DNA of 64,000 bases from Neobacillus sp. PS3-34. Lineage in GTDB: Bacteria; Bacillota; Bacilli; Bacillales; Cytobacillaceae. The translations under genes and the position numbers were made by a program. Positions within the stretch are counted from its first letter, which is position 1. Each line of letters begins with the position of its first letter. A model generated the notes under the pieces. It saw only the letters and a list, made by a program, of their open reading frames with translations, did not search any database and was not told the DNA's origin. This document shows, one piece after another, positions 46,221 to 56,675 of the stretch. The DNA lies in the NCBI RefSeq assembly GCF_030915465.1, contig NZ_CP133267.1:186001-250000 (forward strand), in the 5' to 3' direction.

Positions 46221-46445
46221 TTCATCACCTTTTTTAATTTTTGGAATTTTTTTATAATTATAAAAATAAATCAACCTATTTACTATGTATTTTTAGACAA
46301 AATTTCATTGAAACAATTTGTGAAAAACCACAAAAAGAGACAATATCTATTGATGATTTTAGCAAAAATTAGGAGTTATCCATAAAAACAAAAATTTTTG
46401 TTATAATAGATTACAATAGTCGTATTTAAGGAGGAATTGGAAGGA

Positions 46446-48299
46446 ATGAAGGAAGCACTTAGCCATCGGCAATTACAATCTTTAATACAGGTATCAAATG
46501 TCCTAAATTCTTCCCTCGACATTGACACAATCATTCATTCGATCATGGTCCAAACGGTATCAGTAATCGATGCGGCACATGGAGGGGTATTGTTTCTTTA
46601 TGATTCCAAACAGGATTGCCTTGTCGCAAGATCAGATAACAATTTTAAAACGGACGTCCTCTCCACCGTCCGGCTCAAAGCGGGAGAGTCGATGACAGGC
46701 CTTGCCTTTGAAGCGAGAAAATGCCTGATTTTCCCTAACCGAACAGAGGTTAAAAAAGCAACAGCCACCCTTTCTGAAGAAAATTTGCGCCTGATGCTTG
46801 AATCCATCCCCACACTGCCATTCTCCTCGATCTGCGCGCCTATTTTTTTGAAAGAAGAATGCATCGGAGTCATCACGCTTGATTCCTTTAATCCTGATCT
46901 TCAGTTTTTCCCTGAAGATATTAATCTCTTGATGGCAATCTCTGATCAGGCGGCCGTTGCCCTGGAAAAAGCAAGTTTGTATAAGGAGAAAGATGAATCT
47001 ATTCGTCAGCTTGAGCTTTTGAATAAAACGATTTCCAAGCAAAATGAAATGCTTTCTCGTTCCGTTGATATCCATAACAGCCTTGCTGAATTGGTACTGA
47101 ACGGTGAGGGTCTAGACTCCATTATTCAATATATCCATAAAAGCATTAGCCAGCAGGTCCTCCTTTTTGATGATCTCGGTGAGCTTGTGTCATCTGTCTT
47201 CCATACACCCGTCCAGGAAAGCGAACTAAATATTCTTCGAATTTATGCCCTTGAAATTTTAGAGAAAAAAGAAATATATCGTTCCAGGGCAGAAGTGCAC
47301 ATCGGCGGCTCAAAATTCCGTCTGGCAGCTCTTCCAGTTGGGACAAAGCCTCAGTTTTTAGGTGTGCTGCTTATCGTTTCAGATGGTGAAATGAGTGACG
47401 TCGATATGGGGGCTCTTGAGCATGCCTGTTCGGTCATTTCTCTTGAGATTGTAAAGGAACGTGCGATTTATGAATCACATGAACGGATGAACGCAGATCT
47501 AATTGAATCTCTGTATTCTGGCAATATGGACGAAACGATTATCCAACAGGCGAAGCATTTGCAATTTAGTTCAGAGGGATACTACATGGCACTCATTTTA
47601 CAACTGGATGAGGCTGATAATATACCAAACAAAAATAGTATCATCCGCCACCTTGTTCAGATGGGAAATCGTGTTTTTCTCAAACATCATGTCCTTGGAG
47701 TCGCTATACAACATCACGAACAAATTATTGTGCTGTTATCATTTCAGCAGAAGGTGTCAACTAAGTTTGTAGAGACACAAGTTAAGGAACTGGTTTCCAA
47801 TTTCCAGGAAGAAGTCCACCGAAAAAGCTGGGGCACGACAGTTTCTATCGGCATAGGCCGGATTCAATCTGGATTAACCCACATCAGCAAATCGTTTCAT
47901 GAAGCGGTTAAGTGCCTTCAGTTTATTCAGGGGTTTGGACAAAAAAATAAGCTTGTCAGCTATAAGGATCTGGGTGTACAGCGGCTTTTATTGCAAAACT
48001 CTGAGGAGGAGCTGATTGATTTTATCCTTGATGTTCTTGGTCCAGTTATGGAATACGATGTTTCACGCAAAGGGGAACTTCTCCCCTCTTTGTTTGCTTA
48101 TCTCGAGCATAACCAAAATGCGAAGGAAGCAGCAGAAGCAATCCATGTCCATACCAATACATTGACATATCGGCTAAAACGAATAGAAGAACTGCTTTCG
48201 AACGACTTGAATTCGAGCAGCAGCTTTTTGAATATTCACCTTGCCGCAAGCCTCTATCCATTTTTTAAAAATAAGCTCATCTTTACAAAAAAGGCTTAA
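46446..48299 (+). CDS. PucR-type transcriptional regulator with N-terminal GAF
   Basis: This 617-residue protein starts at the ATG about ten bases after AAGGAGG. A GAF domain (about residues 15-175) is followed by a helical linker, a central PucR/CdaR domain and a C-terminal helix-turn-helix (EHNQNAKEAAEAIHVHTNTLTYRLKRIEELL). PucR-like proteins respond to a metabolite and usually control nearby catabolic genes. It faces the amidohydrolase/symporter set across a 225-bp divergent region, so it is the likely activator of that set. The terminator stem begins within the last codons. Confidence 0.83.
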   Translation: MKEALSHRQLQSLIQVSNVLNSSLDIDTIIHSIMVQTVSVIDAAHGGVLFLYDSKQDCLVARSDNNFKTDVLSTVRLKAGESMTGLAFEARKCLIFPNRTEVKKATATLSEENLRLMLESIPTLPFSSICAPIFLKEECIGVITLDSFNPDLQFFPEDINLLMAISDQAAVALEKASLYKEKDESIRQLELLNKTISKQNEMLSRSVDIHNSLAELVLNGEGLDSIIQYIHKSISQQVLLFDDLGELVSSVFHTPVQESELNILRIYALEILEKKEIYRSRAEVHIGGSKFRLAALPVGTKPQFLGVLLIVSDGEMSDVDMGALEHACSVISLEIVKERAIYESHERMNADLIESLYSGNMDETIIQQAKHLQFSSEGYYMALILQLDEADNIPNKNSIIRHLVQMGNRVFLKHHVLGVAIQHHEQIIVLLSFQQKVSTKFVETQVKELVSNFQEEVHRKSWGTTVSIGIGRIQSGLTHISKSFHEAVKCLQFIQGFGQKNKLVSYKDLGVQRLLLQNSEEELIDFILDVLGPVMEYDVSRKGELLPSLFAYLEHNQNAKEAAEAIHVHTNTLTYRLKRIEELLSNDLNSSSSFLNIHLAASLYPFFKNKLIFTKKA

Positions 48300-48326
48300 T
48301 CTCTTTCTGAGATTAAGCCTTTTCTT
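48287..48326. terminator. strong bidirectional terminator
   Basis: AAAAGGCTTAATCTC and GAGATTAAGCCTTTT form a perfect stem around TTTCT, and it overlaps the stop of the regulator gene. Confidence 0.9.
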
Positions 48327-49157
48327 ACGATATCGTAAAAATGATGCCTGCAATTGTAATAAAACAAGCTGCCAGCTTTGCCATCGTGATTTTCTCCTTA
48401 AAATAAATCCAGGCAAGAAAAATAGCAAAGAGTGGTGATGTGTATGCCAGTGAAACAACAAGAGTTCCATCCGCAAATTTTAGTGCGGTAAAAAGGCAGA
48501 GCCATTGAATGATGACGGTAATTCCCCTCATTCCCTGATGGAAATGCAGCTTTGGAAACCAAATCTTGGCCGGTATAGGATATAGGTAATGATGGCAATT
48601 CCACAAGACCGGAAAAAATATAGTGTGACAGGATTCGCCCAACCATGAAGCAGGATTTGCTGGGTCGGAACCATACTTACACCATAAACAACGGCCGTGG
48701 CAATCCCCAACAAATTTCCAGGCTTCCGCAATTCCATAAATGGTGTCAGCGGGTTTCTTCCTTTTAAATTTAAAAAATACACCCCAGTTACAATAAATAA
48801 AACAGAAAACAATACGAGTGGATGAAAACCATAAATGATTGAATTAGGGATAAAGGTAAACAGCGGCGTTAAAGCAAGATAAACAGCGAGCACTGACACC
48901 TCAATTCTTTCCATCGCCTTAAAGAATAGTACGTTTGCCAGTGTATCCAAAAGGATGACAAGCACTACCAAACTGATGGATGCCAATGAGACATGAAAAG
49001 AGAATAGCCAAGGAAGAGTGAGCCCAAGGAAAATAGCTATGTAAATAAAAGAAGTAACAATGAAACTATTATTATCCTTCATTTCGGTCACAATTTTTTT
49101 GGCATAAAGTGCGTTAACTGCATTAAAGAATGAACTGATCAGTGATAAAACAAGCAT
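48325..49157 (-). pseudogene. EamA/DMT-family transporter, frameshifted
   Basis: This ten-helix drug/metabolite transporter of about 277 residues has two EamA repeats. The first part (MLVLSLISSFFNAVNALYAKK to FRSCGIAIITYILYRP) and the second (KIWFPKLHF to FLAWIYFKEKITMAKL) are in different frames. One C added to GGCC at 48568-48571 gives LYRPKIWFPK and joins them. The two EamA motifs are intact. The start is the ATG preceded by GAGGCGG; an ATG seven codons earlier is possible. Substrate unknown; such proteins export or import metabolites. Confidence 0.82.
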
Positions 49158-49289
49158 GCAACCGCCTCTTCTCCTCATAATTTCGTTTTACTAAATATTT
49201 ATAAGATTACAACAATTATTTTCAAAATCAAAGAGTTTTTTTGACTAATATTGTTTGTGTTTACATAATATGATTATTATTCTTTAAAA

Positions 49290-49332
49290 AAAGAGGCTGC
49301 CCCATGGTCGATCTTTATGGGGCAGCCTCTTT
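49290..49332 (-). terminator. terminator of the trehalose operon
   Basis: AAAGAGGCTGCCCCAT and ATGGGGCAGCCTCTTT form a 16-bp perfect stem around an 11-nt loop, 12 bp after treR. Confidence 0.92.
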
Positions 49333-49343
49333 AAAATATTAAC

Positions 49344-50071
49344 TTAATATGTGGTCCGCCTTCTGGCAAAGTCGACAAAGCGGAACTTATCCGGCCTATG
49401 CCTTGATTCAGTGTACTGAAACAGTGACGCATCCTCGAGATGCACCTGGCTGCGGATCACGACGACATTATGGAAGCCTTCGATATCAAGGTAAAGACGG
49501 TCCTCTTCTGTTGGCTCTTCGATCAGGATTTCTTTTTTTGCAAAGCTTATTTGCAGGCCAAGCGTATTTTCAATATATGAATAGATCGAATCCTCGCAAA
49601 CTTCCTTGGTCAGCTGGGGCACGATGTTTTTTACGAGATAATCTTTATCAAGGATTACCTTTTCACCGCCGATTTCCCTTGTCCGGACCACCTTCCAAAC
49701 CAAGTCCTTGGCATGGAGGTTCAATTGTGAGGTTAACATTCTGTCTGGTTCCATCAATGAAAGCTCGTGGACTGTCGTTTTTGAGTCCCTGCCATTTTTT
49801 CAGCAAGTTCTTTAAAACTGACGAGACCTGAAACAGGCAAATTCATTTTGGTAATATCGATGACGACAGAGCCTTTGCCTCTTACCTTTTGAATATAGCC
49901 ATTTTGCGAGAGAAGATTTAAAGCCTTGCGAATCGTTTCCCTCGATGTTTGAAAAATATCCTTTAAGTCATGTTCAGATGGAAGAAGAGTCGAAGGCGCA
50001 AAATCCCCCGACTCAATTTTTTCGACCATTTGGTTGTATATCGTAATATATTTATTCGTCACGGCAGCCAC
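49344..50071 (-). pseudogene. treR: GntR-family trehalose repressor TreR, frameshifted
   Basis: This repressor of the tre operon binds TTGTATATACAA-type boxes unless trehalose-6-phosphate is present. The N-terminal GntR winged helix reads YITIYNQMVEKIESGDFAPSTLLPSEHDL and SRETIRKALNLLSQNGYI. The C-terminal effector domain has VWKVVRTREIGGEKVILDKDYL, VPQLTKEVCEDSIYSYIE and FQYTESRHRPDKFRFVDFARR, all close to B. subtilis TreR. The parts are joined by one extra base near 49785-49794 (giving KMGRDSKTTVHEL or KMARDSK). A GTG start, with a second GTG three codons later, is likely. It overlaps the end of treA. Confidence 0.9.
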
Positions 50072-50083
50072 ATCCGTTAATTA

Positions 50084-51777
<1,694 letters not shown>

Positions 51778-51830
51778 CTAGAACAATAGCAACCAGTAAA
51801 TCTACATGGCTGCTAGAGTTCTTAGTATAT

Positions 51831-53234
51831 TTATTTACGTTTTCTAAGTGCGATTAAGTATGTTGAAACAAAAGGCACCACTAGTACGATTGCCATTCCG
51901 ATAAAGAAGACGCCCCATTTATTCGGGAAGATCGACAGAAATCCTGGCAGGCCGCCAACACCAATCGAGGTAGCACGAACATGGTTGATTGTGATGAATA
52001 AGCCCGCGATAGCGGATCCCACTAATGCCGAAATAAATGGGTATCTGAATCTCAGGTTGACCCCGAACATTGCCGGTTCTGTAATCCCAAGCCATGCTGA
52101 AATTGCAGAGGTCATAGATAAACCTTTTAGCTTTTCATCCTTCGATGCAAACATCATCGCAAACGCAGCTGAACCCTGAGCGATATTCGATAATGCCAGC
52201 ATTGGCCATAGGAACGTGCTTCCTGTGCTGCCGATCAGCTGAATATCGACAGCAAGGAAGGTGTGGTGCATGCCTGTTACAACAAGCAGACCGTATAATC
52301 CACCGTAAATTAAACCGCCAAGCGCTGGGAATGTATCAAAAATAGAAGTTAAACCGCTTGTAAGTGCATTTCCGATTGCAAACGTAATCGGTCCAATAAC
52401 GATAAAAGATAAAAAGCCAGTAACTAAAAGTGCAATTGGTGCTACAAGCAATAACTGGAATGCATCAGGTATTTTTTTACGCAAGAAAATTTCAATCTTT
52501 GATAAAACATAAGAAGCAAGTAATACTGGCAATACCTGGCCTTGGTAACCTATTTTTTGTATTTGCAGTCCAAAGATATTCCAATGTGGAATCTTTCCTG
52601 CTTTTAAGGCCTCACCATAACCCCATGCATTCAGAAGATCTGGATGAACGAGCATTAATCCGAGTACGATACCAAGCAGCGGATTCCCGCCGAACTTTTT
52701 AACTGCTGACCAGCCAATCAAACCAGGCAGGAACACAAACGCAGTGTTCGCAATCAGGTTGATCATGCCCGCAAAATCAGCCCAAGAAGGATGTACTTCA
52801 ATAAATGGCTGTTTATAAAAAATCCCTGGCCCTGTCAGAATATTGTTGATTCCCATAAGCAGACCAGCCGTAACAATTGCCGGCAGGATAGGGAAAAAGA
52901 TGTCTGCTAATGTTTTAATCGCACGCTGCAAAGGATTTAGTTTTTCCTCAGAAGCTGTTTTGACATCATCCTTCGTCGCATGCCCAAGGCCTGCGATATC
53001 CGTCAATTCGTTATATACCTTGTCCACCGTTCCCTGTCCAATTACCACCTGATATTGTCCATTTGTGGAAAATGAGCCCTTTACAACGTCTATATTCTCC
53101 AGTTGTTCTGTGTTGACTTTCTCTTCATCCTTTAAAGCAAACCGCAGCCGAGTTACACAATGTGTGGCAGCCGAGATGTTTTCCTTGCCGCCAATTGCTT
53201 CAAGAATTTGTCCTGCCTGTTGACGCAAATCCAT
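51831..53234 (-). CDS. treP: PTS trehalose transporter EIIBC
   Basis: This 467-residue permease takes up trehalose and phosphorylates it. The IIB domain (residues 1-90) has GGKENISAATHCVTRLRFAL with the phosphorylatable Cys26. The IIC domain follows with about ten helices and GITEPAMFGVNLRF, the sugar-channel motif of the glucose/sucrose-trehalose family. There is no fused IIA, so EIIA-Glc from elsewhere is needed. It is first in the tre operon, with a promoter bearing two TreR boxes. The ribosome site is GGGGG upstream of ATG. Confidence 0.94.
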   Translation of the reverse strand: MDLRQQAGQILEAIGGKENISAATHCVTRLRFALKDEEKVNTEQLENIDVVKGSFSTNGQYQVVIGQGTVDKVYNELTDIAGLGHATKDDVKTASEEKLNPLQRAIKTLADIFFPILPAIVTAGLLMGINNILTGPGIFYKQPFIEVHPSWADFAGMINLIANTAFVFLPGLIGWSAVKKFGGNPLLGIVLGLMLVHPDLLNAWGYGEALKAGKIPHWNIFGLQIQKIGYQGQVLPVLLASYVLSKIEIFLRKKIPDAFQLLLVAPIALLVTGFLSFIVIGPITFAIGNALTSGLTSIFDTFPALGGLIYGGLYGLLVVTGMHHTFLAVDIQLIGSTGSTFLWPMLALSNIAQGSAAFAMMFASKDEKLKGLSMTSAISAWLGITEPAMFGVNLRFRYPFISALVGSAIAGLFITINHVRATSIGVGGLPGFLSIFPNKWGVFFIGMAIVLVVPFVSTYLIALRKRK

Positions 53235-53396
53235 TTTACAAACCCCCTTGGAATTAAAAGCCTTCGCAGCCTAAAAGTGAACAATTATATGAAAGAAATA
53301 ACTTTCATTTACGTTTACCCTTGGATGCCCTTCGTAAGCTTGGGAAAGAAAAGGTTTTCATTTATTTTCAAAAAATTTTCTCTCTTAAGCTTTCAA

Positions 53397-53410
53397 AAAT
53401 AACGCTTTCA
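53397..53410 (-). promoter_or_regulatory. candidate cre (CcpA) site
   Basis: On the minus strand TGAAAGCGTTATTT matches TGWAANCGNTNWCA at 12 of 14 positions, and it lies downstream of the tre promoter where CcpA repression would work. Confidence 0.55.
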
Positions 53411-53417
53411 TTTTTAT

Positions 53418-53470
53418 CATGTATATACAAGTTATAGTGATATAATAACTTGTATATACATGTAGGTCAA
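53418..53470 (-). promoter_or_regulatory. treP promoter with two TreR operators
   Basis: On the minus strand TTGACC (53470-53465), a 17-bp gap and TATTAT (53447-53442) make a good sigma-A promoter. CTTGTATATACATG (53449-53462) lies in the gap and CATGTATATACAAG (53418-53431) just downstream of the -10. The two 14-mers are exact reverse complements and match the TreR box core TTGTATATACAA. Confidence 0.85.
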
Positions 53471-53501
53471 TAAAAAGTTTTATAAAATGAACTTGAAATT
53501 G

Positions 53502-53531
53502 AAAAAGCCCTTCATTTACATGAAGAGCATC
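53502..53531 (-). terminator. terminator of the HAD gene
   Basis: None of this lies inside a gene. On the minus strand GCTCTTCAT-GTAA-ATGAAGGGC is followed by TTTTT. Located just left of the HAD stop at 53537. Confidence 0.8.
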
Positions 53532-53536
53532 GATTT

Positions 53537-54295
53537 TTATTCTTCCTTTAACACTAATTTTTTGATTGCATGTGCAACACCATTTTCATTATTTGTAGCA
53601 GTTACCCAGTTTGCTGCGTCCTTGACGGTCTGCTGTGCATTGCCCATTGCAACTCCAAGCCCTGCCTCTGTGATCATGGCGATATCGTTCAGACTGTCAC
53701 CAACTGCCATGACATTCTTTAATTCAATTCCAAGTTTCTCGCATACAGTCTTTAGTCCTTTTGCTTTATTAATTCCAAGTGCATTGACTTCAATATTAAT
53801 AGGGCTGGAATTGCTGATTTCAAACTCGCTTCTTTCTTGAAGCTCCTTTAATATCTCTTCCCTTATCCTATCGTCTTCAGCAACAAATCCAAATTTAAGC
53901 CACTCAGTTGAGAGGATATCTTCCGGCATCTTTTCATCCCAGACATTATCAATAGCAGTTGCCCAAAACTTAGTGCCGTGCTTTTGTGACAGCTCCCACA
54001 TCCACTTTACCGAATCCGATTTCACAATATTTCTTTCAACTAATTCACCCTTCGCGTCCCAAATTTCACTTCCATTAACTGTGACTAAAAAAGAAGAAAG
54101 CTGTAGAGATTCTGCATGCTCACGGGAGGTAGCAATCGATCTTCCCGTACTTAATACGACATAAATTCCTCTTTGCTGCGCTTCCGCTATCGCCTTGCGG
54201 TTCTCCTCTGAAATTTCCCCTTTTTCATTCAAAAGCGTCCCGTCCATATCCAGTGCAATCAATTTTATATCCAAATCGTTCAAGTAATTTTCCAA
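53537..54295 (-). CDS. Cof-type HAD phosphatase
   Basis: This HAD-IIB phosphatase has motif I LIALDMDGTLL, motif II VVLSTGRS and motif III/IV KAKGLKTV with VGDSLNDIAMI. A TTG start eight bases after AAAGGGG is preferred; an ATG at 54358 would add 21 residues not typical of the family and has no ribosome site. The ending GNAQQTVKDAANWVTATNNENGVAHAI is standard for Cof proteins. It probably dephosphorylates a sugar phosphate or nucleotide. It is on the same strand as treP but beyond the tre promoter, so it is separately transcribed. Confidence 0.85.
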   Translation of the reverse strand: MENYLNDLDIKLIALDMDGTLLNEKGEISEENRKAIAEAQQRGIYVVLSTGRSIATSREHAESLQLSSFLVTVNGSEIWDAKGELVERNIVKSDSVKWMWELSQKHGTKFWATAIDNVWDEKMPEDILSTEWLKFGFVAEDDRIREEILKELQERSEFEISNSSPINIEVNALGINKAKGLKTVCEKLGIELKNVMAVGDSLNDIAMITEAGLGVAMGNAQQTVKDAANWVTATNNENGVAHAIKKLVLKEE

Positions 54296-54397
54296 TTTTG
54301 TAATCCCCTTTTGTGTTAAGTCATCGTTGTAATAAAGCAGGAGTTTTTCCTTAGACATAGAATTATTATTTTAAATGCATAGAAAGGAAATGTGAAA

Positions 54398-54913
54398 ATG
54401 TCTTATTTTCTTCTTTCAGCAGGCCTTGTTTGTTGTGCTGTTCTGTTTCTAACAAAAAAGAACCTGCACCAGCACGCTAATGTAAATGAGATTAATGAAA
54501 AGCACAGACTTGATAACATTCTAAAATTCGCACGGCTCGCACCATTTATCGCTGTTATCATCATTACTATACTGATCACAACTTATTTGAAGACCAAGTT
54601 TTATATCCGGCTCTCACATGCCTGGCTGGCAGCTGTATTATGGGCTATGAGCGCCATTTATTACTACACCTTTTCTCTTTCACGAAAGGTGAAAAAATCC
54701 TTGATTGCATTGCCTGCTATCGGGCTTTTAGCTTCAATCTCTCTTGCTGCATACATAACCCCAATTAACCATTATGAACAAATTTTTCACCGCTTAAATC
54801 TTACTATACCGAATCTTGCTGGGATGGTATTCCTTCTTGTCTTATATGTAATTACAGGATCTTACTTAAAAAAAGACCATTCATCTTATAGTGGCCGGCA
54901 GATTAAATTGTAA
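54398..54913 (+). CDS. membrane protein of unknown function
   Basis: This 171-residue protein starts at the ATG after AAAGGAAATG. It has five hydrophobic segments: an N-terminal one (SYFLLSAGLVCCAVLFL), then about residues 48-66, 76-94, 103-122 and 143-160. There are no charged catalytic residues inside the helices and no known domain. The YITPINHYEQIFHRLNL loop is the only hydrophilic conserved-looking part. It has a terminator and its own promoter. Function unknown. Confidence 0.5.
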   Translation: MSYFLLSAGLVCCAVLFLTKKNLHQHANVNEINEKHRLDNILKFARLAPFIAVIIITILITTYLKTKFYIRLSHAWLAAVLWAMSAIYYYTFSLSRKVKKSLIALPAIGLLASISLAAYITPINHYEQIFHRLNLTIPNLAGMVFLLVLYVITGSYLKKDHSSYSGRQIKL

Positions 54914-54917
54914 GGTA

Positions 54918-54947
54918 GACTGAGACTGAGAGCTTAGTCTTTTTTTC
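54918..54947 (+). terminator. terminator of the membrane protein gene
   Basis: GACTGAG, ACTGAGAG, CTTAGTC (one GU) then seven T residues. Confidence 0.7.
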
Positions 54948-55002
54948 TTTATTAAAATAACCATTAAGTGTAATCGTAAACATCCATTTCGTAATTACAT
55001 AT

Positions 55003-55031
55003 GAAAAGCCGGAAACTTTCCGGCTCTTTTT
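55003..55031 (-). terminator. terminator of the HesB-like gene
   Basis: AGCCGG, AAACTTT, CCGGCT with T/A-rich flanks, directly next to the stop at 55030. Confidence 0.8.
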
Positions 55032-55335
55032 AATGACGATGTGTATGTGCCTTTGAAGGGTTAGTTATGACAAACTCTTCGCGAGGGACGTAAAAATACT
55101 GAAGCCAGACCCCATCCAAAAACTCTTCACGTTTATCGAGAAGGATATCAATGCCCTTATCTGTCTTGACGACTTCATCATGCTCTTTTGGAGTATCTAA
55201 TTTAACTTCATAATGAGCATGGTCTCCGTGCATATGGGTTATGATTACACGGACCATCTTTCCTTCCGCTTCTGGCTTAGACAGCATCTCTTTTAAAACC
55301 TTGGCAGCATTGCGGTTAATTTTACATTTCATCAT
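55030..55335 (-). CDS. HesB/YneR-like protein
   Basis: This 101-residue protein has a HesB/IscA-type beta-rich core: INRNAAKVLKEMLSKPEAEGKMVRVI, then a His-rich HMHGDHAHYEV strand, GIDILLDKREEFLDGVWLQYF and a His-rich end AHTHRH. The Cys residues used by IscA/SufA for cluster transfer are missing (only one Cys near the start), as in B. subtilis YneR and YqkB, which are not classical A-type carriers. A metal-binding role is possible through the histidines. The ribosome site is GGAGG before ATG. Confidence 0.6.
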   Translation of the reverse strand: MMKCKINRNAAKVLKEMLSKPEAEGKMVRVIITHMHGDHAHYEVKLDTPKEHDEVVKTDKGIDILLDKREEFLDGVWLQYFYVPREEFVITNPSKAHTHRH

Positions 55336-55596
55336 GTAAACCTCCTATCTTGTTTTTAGTCTACCTTCATTATGTCATATTTTGTATAGAAAAACGAAAG
55401 TCATGCTTGCCCAAAATGTTTTTGTGAAAGAACATTTCAAATAATTTTGTCAAGAAAAAAGACTTCATTTTCCATTGTAACTACTTAAAAGGATGAAATA
55501 TCCTTACTAAATTTGTCACATTTATATTCAAGATTTCATGTTATCATCATACACGTAGTGTTAACCTCGATTGTTGGTCCACTAATCCGATTTCGA

Positions 55597-55614
55597 TTGT
55601 GAACACTTTCACAA
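55597..55614 (+). promoter_or_regulatory. Rex operator upstream of qoxA
   Basis: TTGTGAACACTTTCACAA is an 18-bp perfect-armed inverted repeat matching the Rex consensus TTGTGAWWWWWTTCACAA. It lies 51 bp before the qoxA start. A weaker similar repeat (TTTGTGAAAGAACATTTCAAA) begins at 55421. Confidence 0.8.
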
Positions 55615-55664
55615 CTATTTTAGAATAATCATATAATTCTTTATTTTTGAGAGGAGCTGAAGGA

Positions 55665-56675
55665 ATGAAATCGAAGAAAGGATTTTGGATTTCGTTCATG
55701 GCGCTGGTACCTATGCTATTGTTGAGCGGCTGTGATACAAATATGGTCGTTTTCGAGCCTCAGGGACCTGCCGCAAGAGAAATTCTTGGTTTAATTAACT
55801 GGTCGCTTGTTTTAATGGCGCTAGTTGTTGTCGTTGTATTCGGCCTTTTTGGTTACATTGTCTGGAAATACCGGGAAAGACCAGAAAACAAGGACTATGA
55901 GCCGCCAGAAGAACATGGCAGCACTGCACTTGAAATTATTTGGACTGTTATCCCTATTATCATCGTTATTGCACTGACTATTCCTACCGTCAAATCGATT
56001 TATAATCTTGAAAAAGTGCCTAAGGGCTACGAAAATAAAAAACCAATTACGATTAATGTTACCTCTGCAGACTGGAAATGGATTTTCAGCTACCCTGAAC
56101 AAGGAATTGAAACAGTCAATTATGTTAACATTCCTGCAGGCACCCCTGTTAAGTTCAAGCTGACATCTGCCGGAACGATGCAATCCTTCTGGGTTCCTGC
56201 CTTAGGCGGACAGAAATACACGATGAGTAAAATGGAAACACAACTTTATCTGGTTGCTGACAAACCAGGCTCATACTTAGGAAGAAATACAAACTTTAAC
56301 GGTAAGGGCTATGCCGATATGGAGTTTGAAGTAGAATCAAAATCTCCTCAAGCCTTTGAAAAATGGGTTAAAGATGTGAAGAGAACGGCTCCTAAGCTGA
56401 CAGAAAAGAAATACATTAACTTGCTTAAACCAACACATCTTGGAAGATTGACATTTAACGGCGATCATCTTGTCTGGATTAATCATGCAGATATGAACTC
56501 CAAGACTTATACATTCCCTGAAATGTACAAAGTGCATGGATACCAGGGACATATTTTCAAATATAAAGAAAAAGACCAAAGCCATGATTCAATGAAGATG
56601 GACGATTCCATGAAGATGGATGATTCTATGAATATGGATGGCAATAAAGATGGAGGTGGGCACGATGGGCATTAA
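55665..56675 (+). CDS. qoxA: cytochrome aa3-600 menaquinol oxidase subunit II
   Basis: This 336-residue lipoprotein begins with a signal peptide and lipobox LLLSGC (Cys near residue 23), followed by two membrane helices (about residues 42-66 and 88-110) and a periplasmic cupredoxin-like domain. The CuA ligand pattern C-x3-C of cytochrome c oxidases is absent ([18 protein letters not shown] at that place), so it is a quinol oxidase. The end is a Met/His-rich tail with three [12 protein letters not shown] repeats and GGGHDGH. The ATG follows GAGAGGAGCTGAAGGA. First gene of qoxABCD with a Rex box upstream. Confidence 0.93.
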   Translation: MKSKKGFWISFMALVPMLLLSGCDTNMVVFEPQGPAAREILGLINWSLVLMALVVVVVFGLFGYIVWKYRERPENKDYEPPEEHGSTALEIIWTVIPIIIVIALTIPTVKSIYNLEKVPKGYENKKPITINVTSADWKWIFSYPEQGIETVNYVNIPAGTPVKFKLTSAGTMQSFWVPALGGQKYTMSKMETQLYLVADKPGSYLGRNTNFNGKGYADMEFEVESKSPQAFEKWVKDVKRTAPKLTEKKYINLLKPTHLGRLTFNGDHLVWINHADMNSKTYTFPEMYKVHGYQGHIFKYKEKDQSHDSMKMDDSMKMDDSMNMDGNKDGGGHDGH

